From Deltaproteobacteria bacterium (lineage in GTDB: Bacteria > Desulfobacterota > DSM-4660 > Desulfatiglandales > Desulfatiglandaceae): a DNA stretch of 64,000 nt. Positions 8,125 to 16,321 of this stretch are shown here, one piece after another (within the stretch, counting starts at the first letter, position 1; the number at the start of each line of letters is the position of its first letter). The stretch lies in the NCBI GenBank assembly GCA_021737785.1, contig JAIPDI010000001.1, forward strand, positions 186,001 to 250,000. The letters are read 5' to 3'. The position numbers and the translations under genes were made by a program. The notes under the pieces were generated by a model. It had not been told where the DNA came from. It saw only the letters and a program-made list of their open reading frames with translations, and searched no databases.

Positions 8125-8275
8125 TTTGCATAACCTCTCTATATTTCCGGGTCAAAACTTTATCACTTATGCGCCGACCTTTCAAGATATTACCTGTTTT
8201 CCATTTTTAAACCCTCTTCAGGAACCTGCCTCCGGACATTTCCGGCCATGAGCTCCATGAACAATTCTCATTTAG

Positions 8276-8494
8276 AAAACGCAACCGGCAGTTGAATCCT
8301 CAGACGCTGACCCTTCTGCCGATGAACACTGCGATTTTGTCTTTGTGAGAGCGCTTCGGGAAAGAGGCTTGGACGTGGATGGGATTGTGGAGGTGGTGCC
8401 TGGCTCATCGGATCTGAAGGTCCTGGGCGCAATCCATCCTCAACTCCACGGAAACGGGCTGTGGGATACCGGATGCAACCCGCCCTTTTCATAA
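8276..8494 (+). pseudogene. DUF5615 PIN-like toxin fragment
   Basis: An open frame between a TAG at 8273 and a TAA at 8492 has no usable start codon. About 8318-8410 reads ADEHCDFVFVRALRERGLDV then a segment with VEVVPGSSDLKVLGA. This resembles the DUF5615 (PIN-like, toxin-type) family, which usually starts MxxLADENxD and continues xVxxLRxxGHDVxxVxExxPGxSDxxVL. The N-terminal methionine and the rest of the domain are missing, so this is likely a remnant. The 315-base gap (8125-8439) holds nothing else that I recognise. The end overlaps the 3' end of the FAD oxidoreductase on the other strand. Confidence 0.4.
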
Positions 8495-9771
8495 CGGTCA
8501 AATCGGAAAGGTTCCAGCAGCCTCTGCTTCCGCCCCAGAACCTCTTTGGCCACCAATTGACCCACGCCGATCATCTTGTAGCCGTGATTGGAGTCGAGAA
8601 TCATGTAACAATTCTGCCTGAATACATCAAAAACAGGAAAATTGTCAGGCGTAAAGCAGCCCAGACCCCCGGAGGGCTCATCCTTGTAATAGCGGTACTT
8701 ATCCTCGTAGCGTTTTTGACAATGGGCCAGAGCAGATGTCCACATATGAACGAATTCCGGTCCCACCACAAAATCGGGGGAATCAATGCCATAGGGATCC
8801 ACATCCGGATCGCCTTCCACCACATAGGGCGCCGAACCACCCTGGATGCCACCAAAACGGCAGTCCGGCTTGTAATAAATTCCCCACGGTTCGTCAGTAA
8901 TTAGTGATCCGTCTTCACTGGAATAAAGGGGTGCATCCGTGTCCACATGGATAACCGGGGGTAGATTGCCCAGGTTATCATTGCCGAAGTCCGGGTCGAC
9001 TCCCAGGGTGCCTTCCACAAGACACCAGTAGGTCCACATCTTTACATTTTCGTGGATGACGCCGTCTTTATCCCGAACAACAATCCGGGAAGGGAGATCG
9101 AGCATATTCCAGAATGTCTGGGCCCAGGGCCCCGGTCCTATGATCAGGAACTCGCAATCAATGCTCCCCTTTACGGTCTCCACGGCGGTTACAGAACCCC
9201 CGTCTGTTTTGAGACCCGTGACCCCCACTCCTGTGAGAATCCGCACCCCTTCCGCTTCGGCCTTGTCTGCCAGCCTGTACAGAGATTGGGTGTTGTGGGC
9301 ATAGCCGCCTTTTTTTTCATGTAAGACGGACGTGATGTTCTGGGCCTGCCAGTCGTGGAACACATTATCCCGCATATACTTCATGCAGTCCTTTTCCCCT
9401 TCCACGAACTCGGAGGGATATCCGATGGCTTTTTGCTGACTGTAAATCCGCGCCACATCCTCGTGCATGGCCTCATAGGATATCTGCATGTATCCGATCG
9501 GATAGTATCCATAGGCTTCTTGATCCTCCTCCCACAGACCCACACTATGGGCCATAAGTTCCCGCATGGCCGGTTGGAAATAGTTGTTTCGGATGACGCC
9601 GCACGCTATGCCGGATGCCCCGGCCCCGATGGCAGACTTGTCTATGACCAGGACATCCTTCCCGGAGCCGGACCTCCCGCCTTTCAGTTCTTTTGCCAGG
9701 TGCCAGGCGGTGCTGAGCCCATGGATCCCCGCACCGATGACGATGTACTTGTAATGTGCTGGAAATGCCAT
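8440..9771 (-). CDS. FAD-dependent oxidoreductase, DAO (sarcosine/amino-acid oxidase) family
   Basis: The 443-residue product starts with a Rossmann FAD-binding motif, VIGAGIHGLSTAWHLA (11-26), followed by VLVIDKSAIGAGASG. The second conserved segment, containing FLIIGPGPWAQ, lies near the middle, and the C-terminal closing motif includes MILDSNHGYKMIGVGQLVAKEVL. This is the DAO family (PF01266), which oxidises sarcosine, dimethylglycine, glycine or D-amino acids. Conserved active-site residues are not enough to choose the substrate. It is transcribed away from the cupin/isochorismatase/M20 group, with a 1-kb gap between them. Confidence 0.88.
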   Translation of the reverse strand: MAFPAHYKYIVIGAGIHGLSTAWHLAKELKGGRSGSGKDVLVIDKSAIGAGASGIACGVIRNNYFQPAMRELMAHSVGLWEEDQEAYGYYPIGYMQISYEAMHEDVARIYSQQKAIGYPSEFVEGEKDCMKYMRDNVFHDWQAQNITSVLHEKKGGYAHNTQSLYRLADKAEAEGVRILTGVGVTGLKTDGGSVTAVETVKGSIDCEFLIIGPGPWAQTFWNMLDLPSRIVVRDKDGVIHENVKMWTYWCLVEGTLGVDPDFGNDNLGNLPPVIHVDTDAPLYSSEDGSLITDEPWGIYYKPDCRFGGIQGGSAPYVVEGDPDVDPYGIDSPDFVVGPEFVHMWTSALAHCQKRYEDKYRYYKDEPSGGLGCFTPDNFPVFDVFRQNCYMILDSNHGYKMIGVGQLVAKEVLGRKQRLLEPFRFDRYEKGGLHPVSHSPFPWS

Positions 9772-10419
9772 ATTCGGTTGCCTCTCTTTCTTTCTATGCA
9801 GATTGGGTTCAAAGATTCATGGTTTCCCGTTCAAAGCGCGGGGATTCCTAGCCAGGCCTTCTTAGGGCGGATCACGCTCGACGAAACTCGGCCAAAAGCG
9901 GTTCAGCAGTGAGCACAGGGCCGAATGGACGCTCGTCAAGGCCCCGCATCGGCAATTGGCCGTCAATCTGTCCTGTGACATCGCCGCCCCTGCTCACGGC
10001 CTTGGAAACATTGGGAAATCCGATAGCGCGGGTCAGACGAACGACGGCACGGGATCTCTCGTTGTCTTTGAGAAGACATCCCTCATGCCCATCATTCGTA
10101 TTAGGTTATGACGGTCATGACGGCAGGTAAATGGGGGCATTTGAGTATCTGGGTTGGGAAATGACGGTATTTCGATTGCGTGGGATATTGGGACATCCAT
10201 TTGTAATTAAATAACTTGATCAAGCGAATAGGGTTTGGTATCTCTTGAGAGAGTGACCTGTATAGCAGTGCCTGAACGAAAATCCCGTTCAGGCACTATT
10301 GAATATTCAAGAATTGAAAATTGATGGAACAAAATTTACATTAACAGAACCTCTTCTCATAGTTCACTGTTTCTTGATTTTTCGGGTTTCCGTTCGGGTA
10401 CCAATTATTAAAGGACACC
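9772..10419. other. Long intergenic region with one strong hairpin
   Basis: This is the first part of a 1-kb gap between divergent genes. I see no gene with a convincing start and RBS. At 10267-10297 a perfect 12-base-pair stem (AGTGCCTGAACG / CGTTCAGGCACT) with a seven-base loop stands out; no T-run follows. About 9840-10110 is GC-rich and could be decayed coding sequence, but I cannot identify it. Confidence 0.5.
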
Positions 10420-10770
10420 CCTGAGACGGCTTAACAGCCGCAGACAAAAACGCCTGGTGCAAAGCCCAAGAACCCAGGCGCGCATGGGGATCTCTTTTCA
10501 AGAAGCTGCATTAATATGCGTACTAACGCTCGGCGACCGCCCCAGGGCTTTCTATACCTGTTATGGAAAGGCAGCAAGAATGACCATTATATGAAAGCCT
10601 GTTCTTGGGGCTGTAACGAACGGCAGTTTAAGCCATGCTGCCGTTCCCATGAGCAGTTGCAGGTTGCTCTTGGAAAGAGACCCCACGCGGGCGGATGAGG
10701 CACCAACTCCTCCGCATCTTGCAGAGAAGTTATAAACAAGGGATCTAAAATTGGAAAGGAGGACCTTGCA
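10420..10770 (+). other. Hairpin-rich leader upstream of the cupin gene
   Basis: Several stems follow each other: CGGC/GCCG near 10426, CGCCTGG/CCAGGCG (10451-10480), ACGGCAG/CTGCCGT (10620-10644), GAGCA/TGCTC (10651-10669) and GCGGA..GAGG/CTCCTCCGC (10691-10715). They end about 55 bases before the cupin start. The density suggests a structured RNA, perhaps a leader or regulatory element. I do not match it to a riboswitch class that I know. Confidence 0.3.
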
Positions 10771-10771
10771 G

Positions 10772-11173
10772 ATGATTTCCGGATCTAAAGGCAATCATGC
10801 ATCGCTCTCGGAATTCGAGACAAAGGTTGCATCCGAAATAGCCGTCTGGAGGCAGGCCGAGTGGGGTGACATGCGCGTGGGTTACGAAACATATTTAGCG
10901 GATTTCGACGATGCGGAGCTGCTCAGAGGGCTCCCGGATGATCGATGTCAATGCCCTCACTGGGGATACCTCTTGACGGGACGAATGACGGTTCGCTATG
11001 CCGATCATGAAGAAGTGGTTAAGGCAGGAGAGGTGTATTACATGGCCCCGGGGCACACCATGGCGGTTGAGGCCGGCACCGTCCTCATTGAGTTTAGTCC
11101 CAAAGAGGAGTTCCGAAGGCTGACGGAGATTGCGGAAAAGAATTTTTCCCGGATGAAAAAGGCAGACGCCTAG
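10772..11173 (+). CDS. Cupin-domain protein
   Basis: A 133-residue protein whose centre (about 60-110) has the cupin barrel pattern: PHWGYLLTGRMTVRYADHEEVVKAGEVYYMAPGH. The start is the ATG at 10772, nine bases after a strong AAAGGAGG; an upstream in-frame TTG would overlap that RBS. The usual first cupin motif G(X)5HXH is reduced to one histidine (His63), so metal binding may differ. It is the first gene of a plus-strand group with an isochorismatase-like hydrolase and an M20 enzyme, preceded by a long structured leader. The substrate or ligand is unknown. Confidence 0.75.
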   Translation: MISGSKGNHASLSEFETKVASEIAVWRQAEWGDMRVGYETYLADFDDAELLRGLPDDRCQCPHWGYLLTGRMTVRYADHEEVVKAGEVYYMAPGHTMAVEAGTVLIEFSPKEEFRRLTEIAEKNFSRMKKADA

Positions 11174-11283
11174 CCCCGGTGATACGGCAAACCCATAGCG
11201 ATCCGACACCGCACTAATCCGAACCGGTAATTCCCTTTCGCGCCATTACCGTTTGGTGACCCCTTTTAAGGCTGAGGAACGAA

Positions 11284-11835
11284 ATGAATCGAGCATTACT
11301 TATCATAGATATTCAAAATGACTACTTCCCCGGTGGCCGAATGGCGCTTTCCGGCATGGAGAAGGCTGCCAATAATGCCCGGCATGCCCTTGAGCTGTTT
11401 CGTGCCGAGGATTTGCCGATCTTCCATGTCCAGCACGTATCAAATAGGGCCGGTGCAACTTTTTTCCTGCCGGAGACAGAGGGTGTTAAAATACACGAGA
11501 GTGTCACCCCTCAAGAAGGGGAGGCGATAATCCGCAAACATTTTCCAAATTCCTTCAGAGGGACTTCTTTAAATGAACAGCTGCAGGGTCTTAAGGTGGA
11601 AAACGTCGTTATTTGCGGTGCAATGACCCACATGTGTATCGATTCCACAGTAAGGGCCGCTTTCGATTTGGGCTTCGGCTGTCTTGTGATATCGGATGCT
11701 TGCGCAACAAAGGACATGGCGTTTGGCAGGGTAGCCGTTGAGGCATCGCAGGTGCATGCAGCGTTCATGGCGGCGCTTTCCAGTCCTTTTGCTCAAGTTA
11801 TCAGGACGAATGAGCTTGAAAGTCATCTGATATAA
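11284..11835 (+). CDS. Isochorismatase-family cysteine hydrolase
   Basis: The 183-residue product has the catalytic triad of the family: Asp9 in LLIIDIQNDYF, Lys85 in IIRKHFPNSF, and Cys118 in CGAMTHMCIDSTVRAAF. Members of this family include nicotinamidase, N-carbamoylsarcosine amidase, ureidoacrylate hydrolase and isochorismatase. The THMC motif with CIDSTVR fits the general cysteine amidohydrolase group more than true isochorismatases, which lack the cysteine. It lies 110 bases after the cupin gene and 65 before the M20 gene. Together these suggest a small catabolic operon for a C-N compound, which is inference. Confidence 0.85.
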   Translation: MNRALLIIDIQNDYFPGGRMALSGMEKAANNARHALELFRAEDLPIFHVQHVSNRAGATFFLPETEGVKIHESVTPQEGEAIIRKHFPNSFRGTSLNEQLQGLKVENVVICGAMTHMCIDSTVRAAFDLGFGCLVISDACATKDMAFGRVAVEASQVHAAFMAALSSPFAQVIRTNELESHLI

Positions 11836-11900
11836 TCGTTTCTTCCAGCGGATCGCATGCCGCGCCCGCTGAACATAGATTTTGACCCACAGGGTACACA

Positions 11901-13043
11901 ATGGCATCCGTTTCCGAAGAAGTCCTGTTACTGACGCAAGACCTGCTGCGCTTCAACACGATTAATCCCCCCGGACAAGAGAAAGCATGTGTGGATTTTC
12001 TCGCAGAACGCCTTGAAGGGTCGGGTTTCGAGGTGGGGACCTATGAGTTCAGTGCCGGAAGGCCCACCCTCGTTGCTCGCCTTCGGGGAGGCGGGGAAAA
12101 TCTGCCGCTCTGCTATGCCGGGCATATAGACACAGTCCCGCTGGGGGACTCACAATGGACCCGGGATCCTTTTTGCGGAGAAGTCGACGGAGACAAGCTC
12201 TATGGTCGCGGGGCCTCTGATATGAAGGGGGGCATCGCTGCGTGCGTGGTGAGTGCACTGGAAATGGCGAAACATCCCCATCGTCAGGCGGACATCCTTC
12301 TGGTGATAGCGGCGTCCGAAGAAACGGGCTGTGAAGGCTCGGCCTATGTGGCGTCGTTGAAGGACGTGCTCGGAGAAGCCGGCGGTCTCATCATTGCCGA
12401 ACCGACTTCCAACAGACTTTTCATCGGCCACAAAGGGGTATTGTGGCTCGAACTGAAAACAAGAGGTATTGCAGCGCACGGTTCCATGCCCGGACAAGGG
12501 GTAAATGCCATATATGCAGCGGCTGAGGCTGTACTCAAGCTAAGAGACGCCGACCTGGGGTATCCCTCCCATCCGGTTCTGGGCGCCGCTACGTTGAATG
12601 TGGGGACGATTGCCGGCGGAACACGGATAAACATTGTGCCCGACCAGGTTTCGATTCAGGTCGATATTCGTACGGTACCTGGAAGGACCTCAGATGAAAC
12701 CATCAGCGATCTCAAGAGGGTCCTGGGAGCGGACGTCGAGATAAATTCCCTGTTCGATCTTGATGCGGTAGCTACTGATCCGGACAACAGATGGATTCAA
12801 GAGGTGTCTGCAATCGTATCGCGCTATTCGGATAATCCTGCTCCGCCCAAGGGCCTCCCCTACTTCACGGATGCAGCCGTACTGACTCCGGCATTTAACT
12901 CGGTTCCGACGATCATCCTGGGTCCCGGCGAGGCCGAGATGGCTCATAGAACAGATGAATTTTGTTTCATTCCCAGGCTTTTTGAGGCGGTTGAGATCTA
13001 CTCGGAAATTTCCCGGCGCTGGTGCAAGGTGTCAGACGCATAG
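11901..13043 (+). CDS. M20 family metallopeptidase / ArgE-DapE-type deacylase
   Basis: A 380-residue di-zinc hydrolase. Metal and catalytic residues are visible: His75 and Asp77 in GHIDTVP, Asp107 in GRGASDMKGG, Glu140/Glu141 in ASEETG, the glutamate of IIAEPTS, and the late histidine in MAHRTDEF. The lid/dimerisation domain starts at FIGHKGVLWLELKTRGIAAHGSMP. Family members remove acyl or succinyl groups from amino acids or cleave small peptides. The sequence does not say which. It closes the cupin-isochorismatase-M20 group. It is clearly not broken and has the usual family length. Confidence 0.88.
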   Translation: MASVSEEVLLLTQDLLRFNTINPPGQEKACVDFLAERLEGSGFEVGTYEFSAGRPTLVARLRGGGENLPLCYAGHIDTVPLGDSQWTRDPFCGEVDGDKLYGRGASDMKGGIAACVVSALEMAKHPHRQADILLVIAASEETGCEGSAYVASLKDVLGEAGGLIIAEPTSNRLFIGHKGVLWLELKTRGIAAHGSMPGQGVNAIYAAAEAVLKLRDADLGYPSHPVLGAATLNVGTIAGGTRINIVPDQVSIQVDIRTVPGRTSDETISDLKRVLGADVEINSLFDLDAVATDPDNRWIQEVSAIVSRYSDNPAPPKGLPYFTDAAVLTPAFNSVPTIILGPGEAEMAHRTDEFCFIPRLFEAVEIYSEISRRWCKVSDA

Positions 13044-13130
13044 AAGACGGATCTCCCATTCACAGCCACACCGCGCAAAAATCACCGCGGGAATCCGGCA
13101 CCGGCGTCGCTGTTCAGCTTCTAAAAGTAT

Positions 13131-13215
13131 CTAAAGCGGATAACCCCAACCAAAGAGGCTCTCGAGTGACGTCACCCTCTCACAATCATCTTCTTGCTTT
13201 TCGCGACAGAAAACC
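13131..13215. repeat. Dispersed module plus 48-bp repeat copy 2
   Basis: 13131-13151 carries the CTAAAGCGGATAACCCCAACC module (minus-strand orientation: GGTT..TATCCGCTTTAG). 13168-13215 is the second copy of the 48-bp repeat found at 3309-3356 (47/48 identical). They fill much of the 324-base gap before the C_GCAxxG_C_C gene; I see no gene in it. Confidence 0.7.
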
Positions 13216-13367
13216 AGGGAAAAAGGTGCTAAAATGGGGATAACCTCTTGCTCGGAGAAGTAAACCCCCTGAATGTCATCGGACGGGAAACAATCCGTCT
13301 TTGGGCTGGGGGAGACATATTTGGGTCTTTACCATCTGAAGATGCAGCTTAAGAAGAAGGTGTTTCA

Positions 13368-13880
13368 ATGAAAAGAGACAAAAATGAGATCATGGATATG
13401 GCGTTTAGCATAGCCAAACAATATGAGATGACCTGCGGCGGATGCTCACAATGTACCCTATCGGGAATCTTAGATGCCCTGGGGATAAGAAATGACGACA
13501 TTTTCAAGGCGGCTACCGGTTTGGCGGACGGCGTCGGCCTGACAGGTGACGGCCATTGCGGCGCTCTTTCCGGCGGCGTCCTTGCTATCGGCTATTTTTT
13601 CGGGCGAGACAGAGGAGACTTCGACAATATAATGAAGTTGGTAAAAGCGAATCTTCTCTCGAAAAGACTGCATGATCGTTTTGTGGACAAATATGGGACC
13701 TGCAGATGTGCCGACTTGCAGACATCACTCTTGGGCCGTTTTTATAATCTGTATGACCCGGAGGAAATGAAGGCCGGCATCAAGGCCGGTTTGCTGGAGA
13801 CATGCTCCACGCTCGTAGGTGAAGTGGCAAGAATGACCACCGAAATAATTTTGGAAACACGGGAAAGGGATGCAGAATAA
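13368..13880 (+). CDS. C_GCAxxG_C_C family redox protein
   Basis: The 170-residue product has the cysteine pattern of PF09719: TCGGCSQC near residue 25, GHCGALSGG near residue 65, YGTCRC near 110 and a final ETCSTLVGE. Proteins of this family are found in anaerobes, are thought to be redox-active or metal-binding, and are often encoded near oxidoreductases. The exact function is not established. RBS AAGAAGG lies just before the ATG. A coding-like stretch in another frame follows directly after the stop. Confidence 0.85.
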   Translation: MKRDKNEIMDMAFSIAKQYEMTCGGCSQCTLSGILDALGIRNDDIFKAATGLADGVGLTGDGHCGALSGGVLAIGYFFGRDRGDFDNIMKLVKANLLSKRLHDRFVDKYGTCRCADLQTSLLGRFYNLYDPEEMKAGIKAGLLETCSTLVGEVARMTTEIILETRERDAE

Positions 13881-13891
13881 TCCATACCGCC

Positions 13892-14038
13892 CGAGAGCAT
13901 CCGGACGATGTATATTATTCGGCAGTTGACAGCGAAGCCGAACTGGCGGGAGCCAAAGAGCTTGTCGCCCTCCGAGAGGAACTGGTCGCCTTGCGCGAAG
14001 CCATTCACACATTGTCTCGACGGTCACCGGAGGTGTGA
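13892..14038 (+). pseudogene. Coding-like fragment without a start codon
   Basis: In the frame ending with the TGA at 14036, the stretch encodes about 48 residues rich in A, E, L and R (SEAELAGAKELVALREEL and further heptad-like sequence), typical of a coiled coil. No ATG, GTG or TTG precedes it in frame with an RBS. It may be the 3' end of a decayed or frameshifted gene. Homology could not be tested. Confidence 0.25.
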
Positions 14039-14146
14039 AGCGTGGTTACCATTGAAGCTTGAAGGCGTTTTTCAACATGTAAACCGGAGGTTCGCACCTC
14101 TGAATTGACCCGGAGGCGCAGATCCTCCCTGTCGGTACATTGAAAT

Positions 14147-14881
14147 ATGCGATACGCCAAGATCACCCTCTATGTCGGCACCAGCGGTTATTCATATAAG
14201 GAATGGAAGGGGATCTTCTACCCGGATTCTATTCAGGCCGGCCAGATGCTGCATTTTTACGGTGAGCATTTCAAGACTGTCGAAATCAATAATACCTTCT
14301 ATCGCATGCCGACCATCCCTCTCTTGGAATCCTGGGCCGATGCGGTTCCTGCGGATTTCAAATTCGCGCTGAAAGCCATGCGCCGGATCACGCATGTCCA
14401 GAGACTTATATCCGTGGAACAGCCACTGGCGCATCTGCTCGAGATTACAAAAACGCTCAAAGATCGTCTGGGTCCGCTGTTGTTTCAATTACCACCCGAT
14501 TTTAAAAAAGATACGGATCGTTTGCGTGATTTTATGGATCTGTTCCCAGCGGAATGCCGAGTTGCTTTTGAATTCAGACATGCATCCTGGTTTGATGATG
14601 AAACGCTTAGACTCCTCCATGATCATGGGAATGCGCTGTGCATTTCCGATGCCGGAGAGGACTTTGATACTTCTTTCGCACTTTTTGGAGATTGGGGTTA
14701 TCTGCGGTTGAGACAACCCGGTTATAGTGATGCGGACCTGAAGACATGGATTAACCGGATTCGGGATCAACACTGGCGGGAAGCATACGTCTACTTTAAA
14801 CACGAAACAGAGGGCCCTCTGATTGCCGAAAGGTTTCAGGAGCTGGCCGATCCGGCCTACACCCCTCCCGGGCGCCGGTGA
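14147..14881 (+). CDS. DUF72 (YecE-like) family protein
   Basis: A 244-residue TIM-barrel protein with the family opening YVGTSGYSYKEWKGIFYP and the conserved EINNTFYRMP at about 47-56. FALKAMRRITH follows, then LGPLLFQLPPDFKKD, VAFEFRHASWF and the late YVYFKHETEG. DUF72 proteins are widespread, and their biochemical role is unresolved. The stop overlaps a possible GTG of the next gene, so the two may be translationally coupled. Confidence 0.92.
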   Translation: MRYAKITLYVGTSGYSYKEWKGIFYPDSIQAGQMLHFYGEHFKTVEINNTFYRMPTIPLLESWADAVPADFKFALKAMRRITHVQRLISVEQPLAHLLEITKTLKDRLGPLLFQLPPDFKKDTDRLRDFMDLFPAECRVAFEFRHASWFDDETLRLLHDHGNALCISDAGEDFDTSFALFGDWGYLRLRQPGYSDADLKTWINRIRDQHWREAYVYFKHETEGPLIAERFQELADPAYTPPGRR

Positions 14882-14937
14882 CAGGCAGGATAAAAAACCG
14901 CGACTCCAAACCCACACAGGAGGGCATTTTCCCGTCA

Positions 14938-16050
14938 ATGCATATTACACTCATTGAACCGTTTTTTACCGGTTCTCACGCTGCTTGGGCGACAGGATAC
15001 GCTCGCCATAGTAAACACACTGTTGACATTCTGAGTCTTAGCGGGCACTTTTGGAAGTGGCGCATGCATGGAGGCGCTGTCACACTGGCACGGAAATTCT
15101 TGGCGTCCGACGCGGCACCGGATTTGTTGCTTGTTACCGACATGCTCGATCTGACAACTTTTCTGGCCTTGACGCGCCGAAAAACCGCCCACATCCCTGT
15201 GGTCCTCTATTTTCACGAAAATCAGATATGCTATCCCTGGTCGCCTACGGATCGAGATATTTTGCAGAAGCGCGATCACCATTATGGATTTATCAACTAT
15301 TGTTCTGCGCTGGCAGCAGATGCCGTGGTGTTCAACTCAGCATATCATTACAACGTCTTTTTCCGCGAATTGCCACGCTTTCTGAAACAGTTTCCTCCTC
15401 CTCATGAGGAAGGCACCGCAGACATCATCCGAACAAAAAGCAGCGTACTCCATCTGGGACTGGATCTGCAGAAATTTGATTATGCCGGGTCGCATCACAC
15501 GCGCGATGCAGACATGAATCAGGTCCCGCTCATTCTCTGGAATCATCGCTGGGAATATGATAAGAATCCCGAAGAGTTCTTCCGGGCCTTGTTCCTGCTT
15601 GATGAGCAAGGACTGGACTTTCGGGTGGCGATTCTTGGAAAATGTTTCGACCAACATCCCCCTATTTTTCGCACCACGCGCGAGAGGTTGCGGGACAAAA
15701 TCGTTCATTACGGATATGTCGAAGATTTTGCACACTATGCCCAGTGGCTGCAGGGTTCCGACATCGTCCCGGTGACATCGCACCAGGAGTTTTTCGGAGC
15801 AAGCCTTGTTGAAGCCGTATATTGCGGGGGGCACCCCATATTGCCGACGCGCCTGACCTATCCGGAGCTGATTCCGTATGAAACGTACCCTGACCTCTTT
15901 TATGAGACATTTGAGGAGCTGGTTGAGAAACTCACAGGGGCTCTGCACGGGATTGGCAAGATCCGGGAACAGTCTTTCCGTCACTGTGTTGAGCGATATT
16001 CCTGGCAGCATATGGCTCCGAAGTATGATAGGGTATTTGGTGCTGTCTGA
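14938..16050 (+). CDS. DUF3524 glycosyltransferase, tRNA-queuosine alpha-mannosyltransferase-like
   Basis: The N-terminus has EPFFTGSHAAWATGYARHS and SGHFWKWRMHGGAVTLARKF, which match the DUF3524 domain that defines animal QTMAN (GTDC1), the enzyme adding mannose to queuosine in tRNA-Asp. YFHENQICYPW and NSAYHYNVFF follow. The C-terminal half is a GT4-type GT-B domain (NHRWEYDKNPEEFFRAL, then SHQEFFGASLVEAVYCGGHPILP, ending ERYSW). I start at the ATG at 14938, after AGGAGGG, because the family motif begins there; a GTG at 14878 would add 20 unconserved residues. The length of 370 fits the family. Queuosine mannosylation in this bacterium is inference. Confidence 0.85.
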   Translation: MHITLIEPFFTGSHAAWATGYARHSKHTVDILSLSGHFWKWRMHGGAVTLARKFLASDAAPDLLLVTDMLDLTTFLALTRRKTAHIPVVLYFHENQICYPWSPTDRDILQKRDHHYGFINYCSALAADAVVFNSAYHYNVFFRELPRFLKQFPPPHEEGTADIIRTKSSVLHLGLDLQKFDYAGSHHTRDADMNQVPLILWNHRWEYDKNPEEFFRALFLLDEQGLDFRVAILGKCFDQHPPIFRTTRERLRDKIVHYGYVEDFAHYAQWLQGSDIVPVTSHQEFFGASLVEAVYCGGHPILPTRLTYPELIPYETYPDLFYETFEELVEKLTGALHGIGKIREQSFRHCVERYSWQHMAPKYDRVFGAV

Positions 16051-16102
16051 GTTCGCTGAATAAATAAAACGGCAAGCAATTTATGCAGATTGCAGGTTCG
16101 AT

Positions 16103-16166
16103 TGAAATGTTGGAAAAGTGGAGGAACGGGAAGAGATTCCATTACTCCATCCTTCCATTATTCCGG
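16103..16166. repeat. Octamer-type inverted repeat
   Basis: GAAATGTTGGAAAAGTGGAG-type units face CCATTACTCCATCCTTCCAT-type units. The pair is related to the inverted octamer repeats at 3174-3301. It lies in the 271-base gap before the kinase-like gene, which holds no other gene that I can see. Confidence 0.6.
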
Positions 16167-16321
16167 CCCGTTGTCCTCGCCGGGACTGTAGATCCTATTC
16201 AGGTCCACGGCTGCGCCCCGAACGACGCTTTTGCCAAAACCCCGGGACGCCTGTACGGCATCCGCCGGGAAGGTATGGTGCTCGGCCTGGATCACAACCC
16301 TGTTTGCATGGAGGAGAGACG

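Noticed and set aside
9909-10698. Small open frames in the 1-kb gap (9909-10130, 10516-10698)
   Set aside because: No RBS, no family resemblance, and the second covers hairpins that look like RNA structure.
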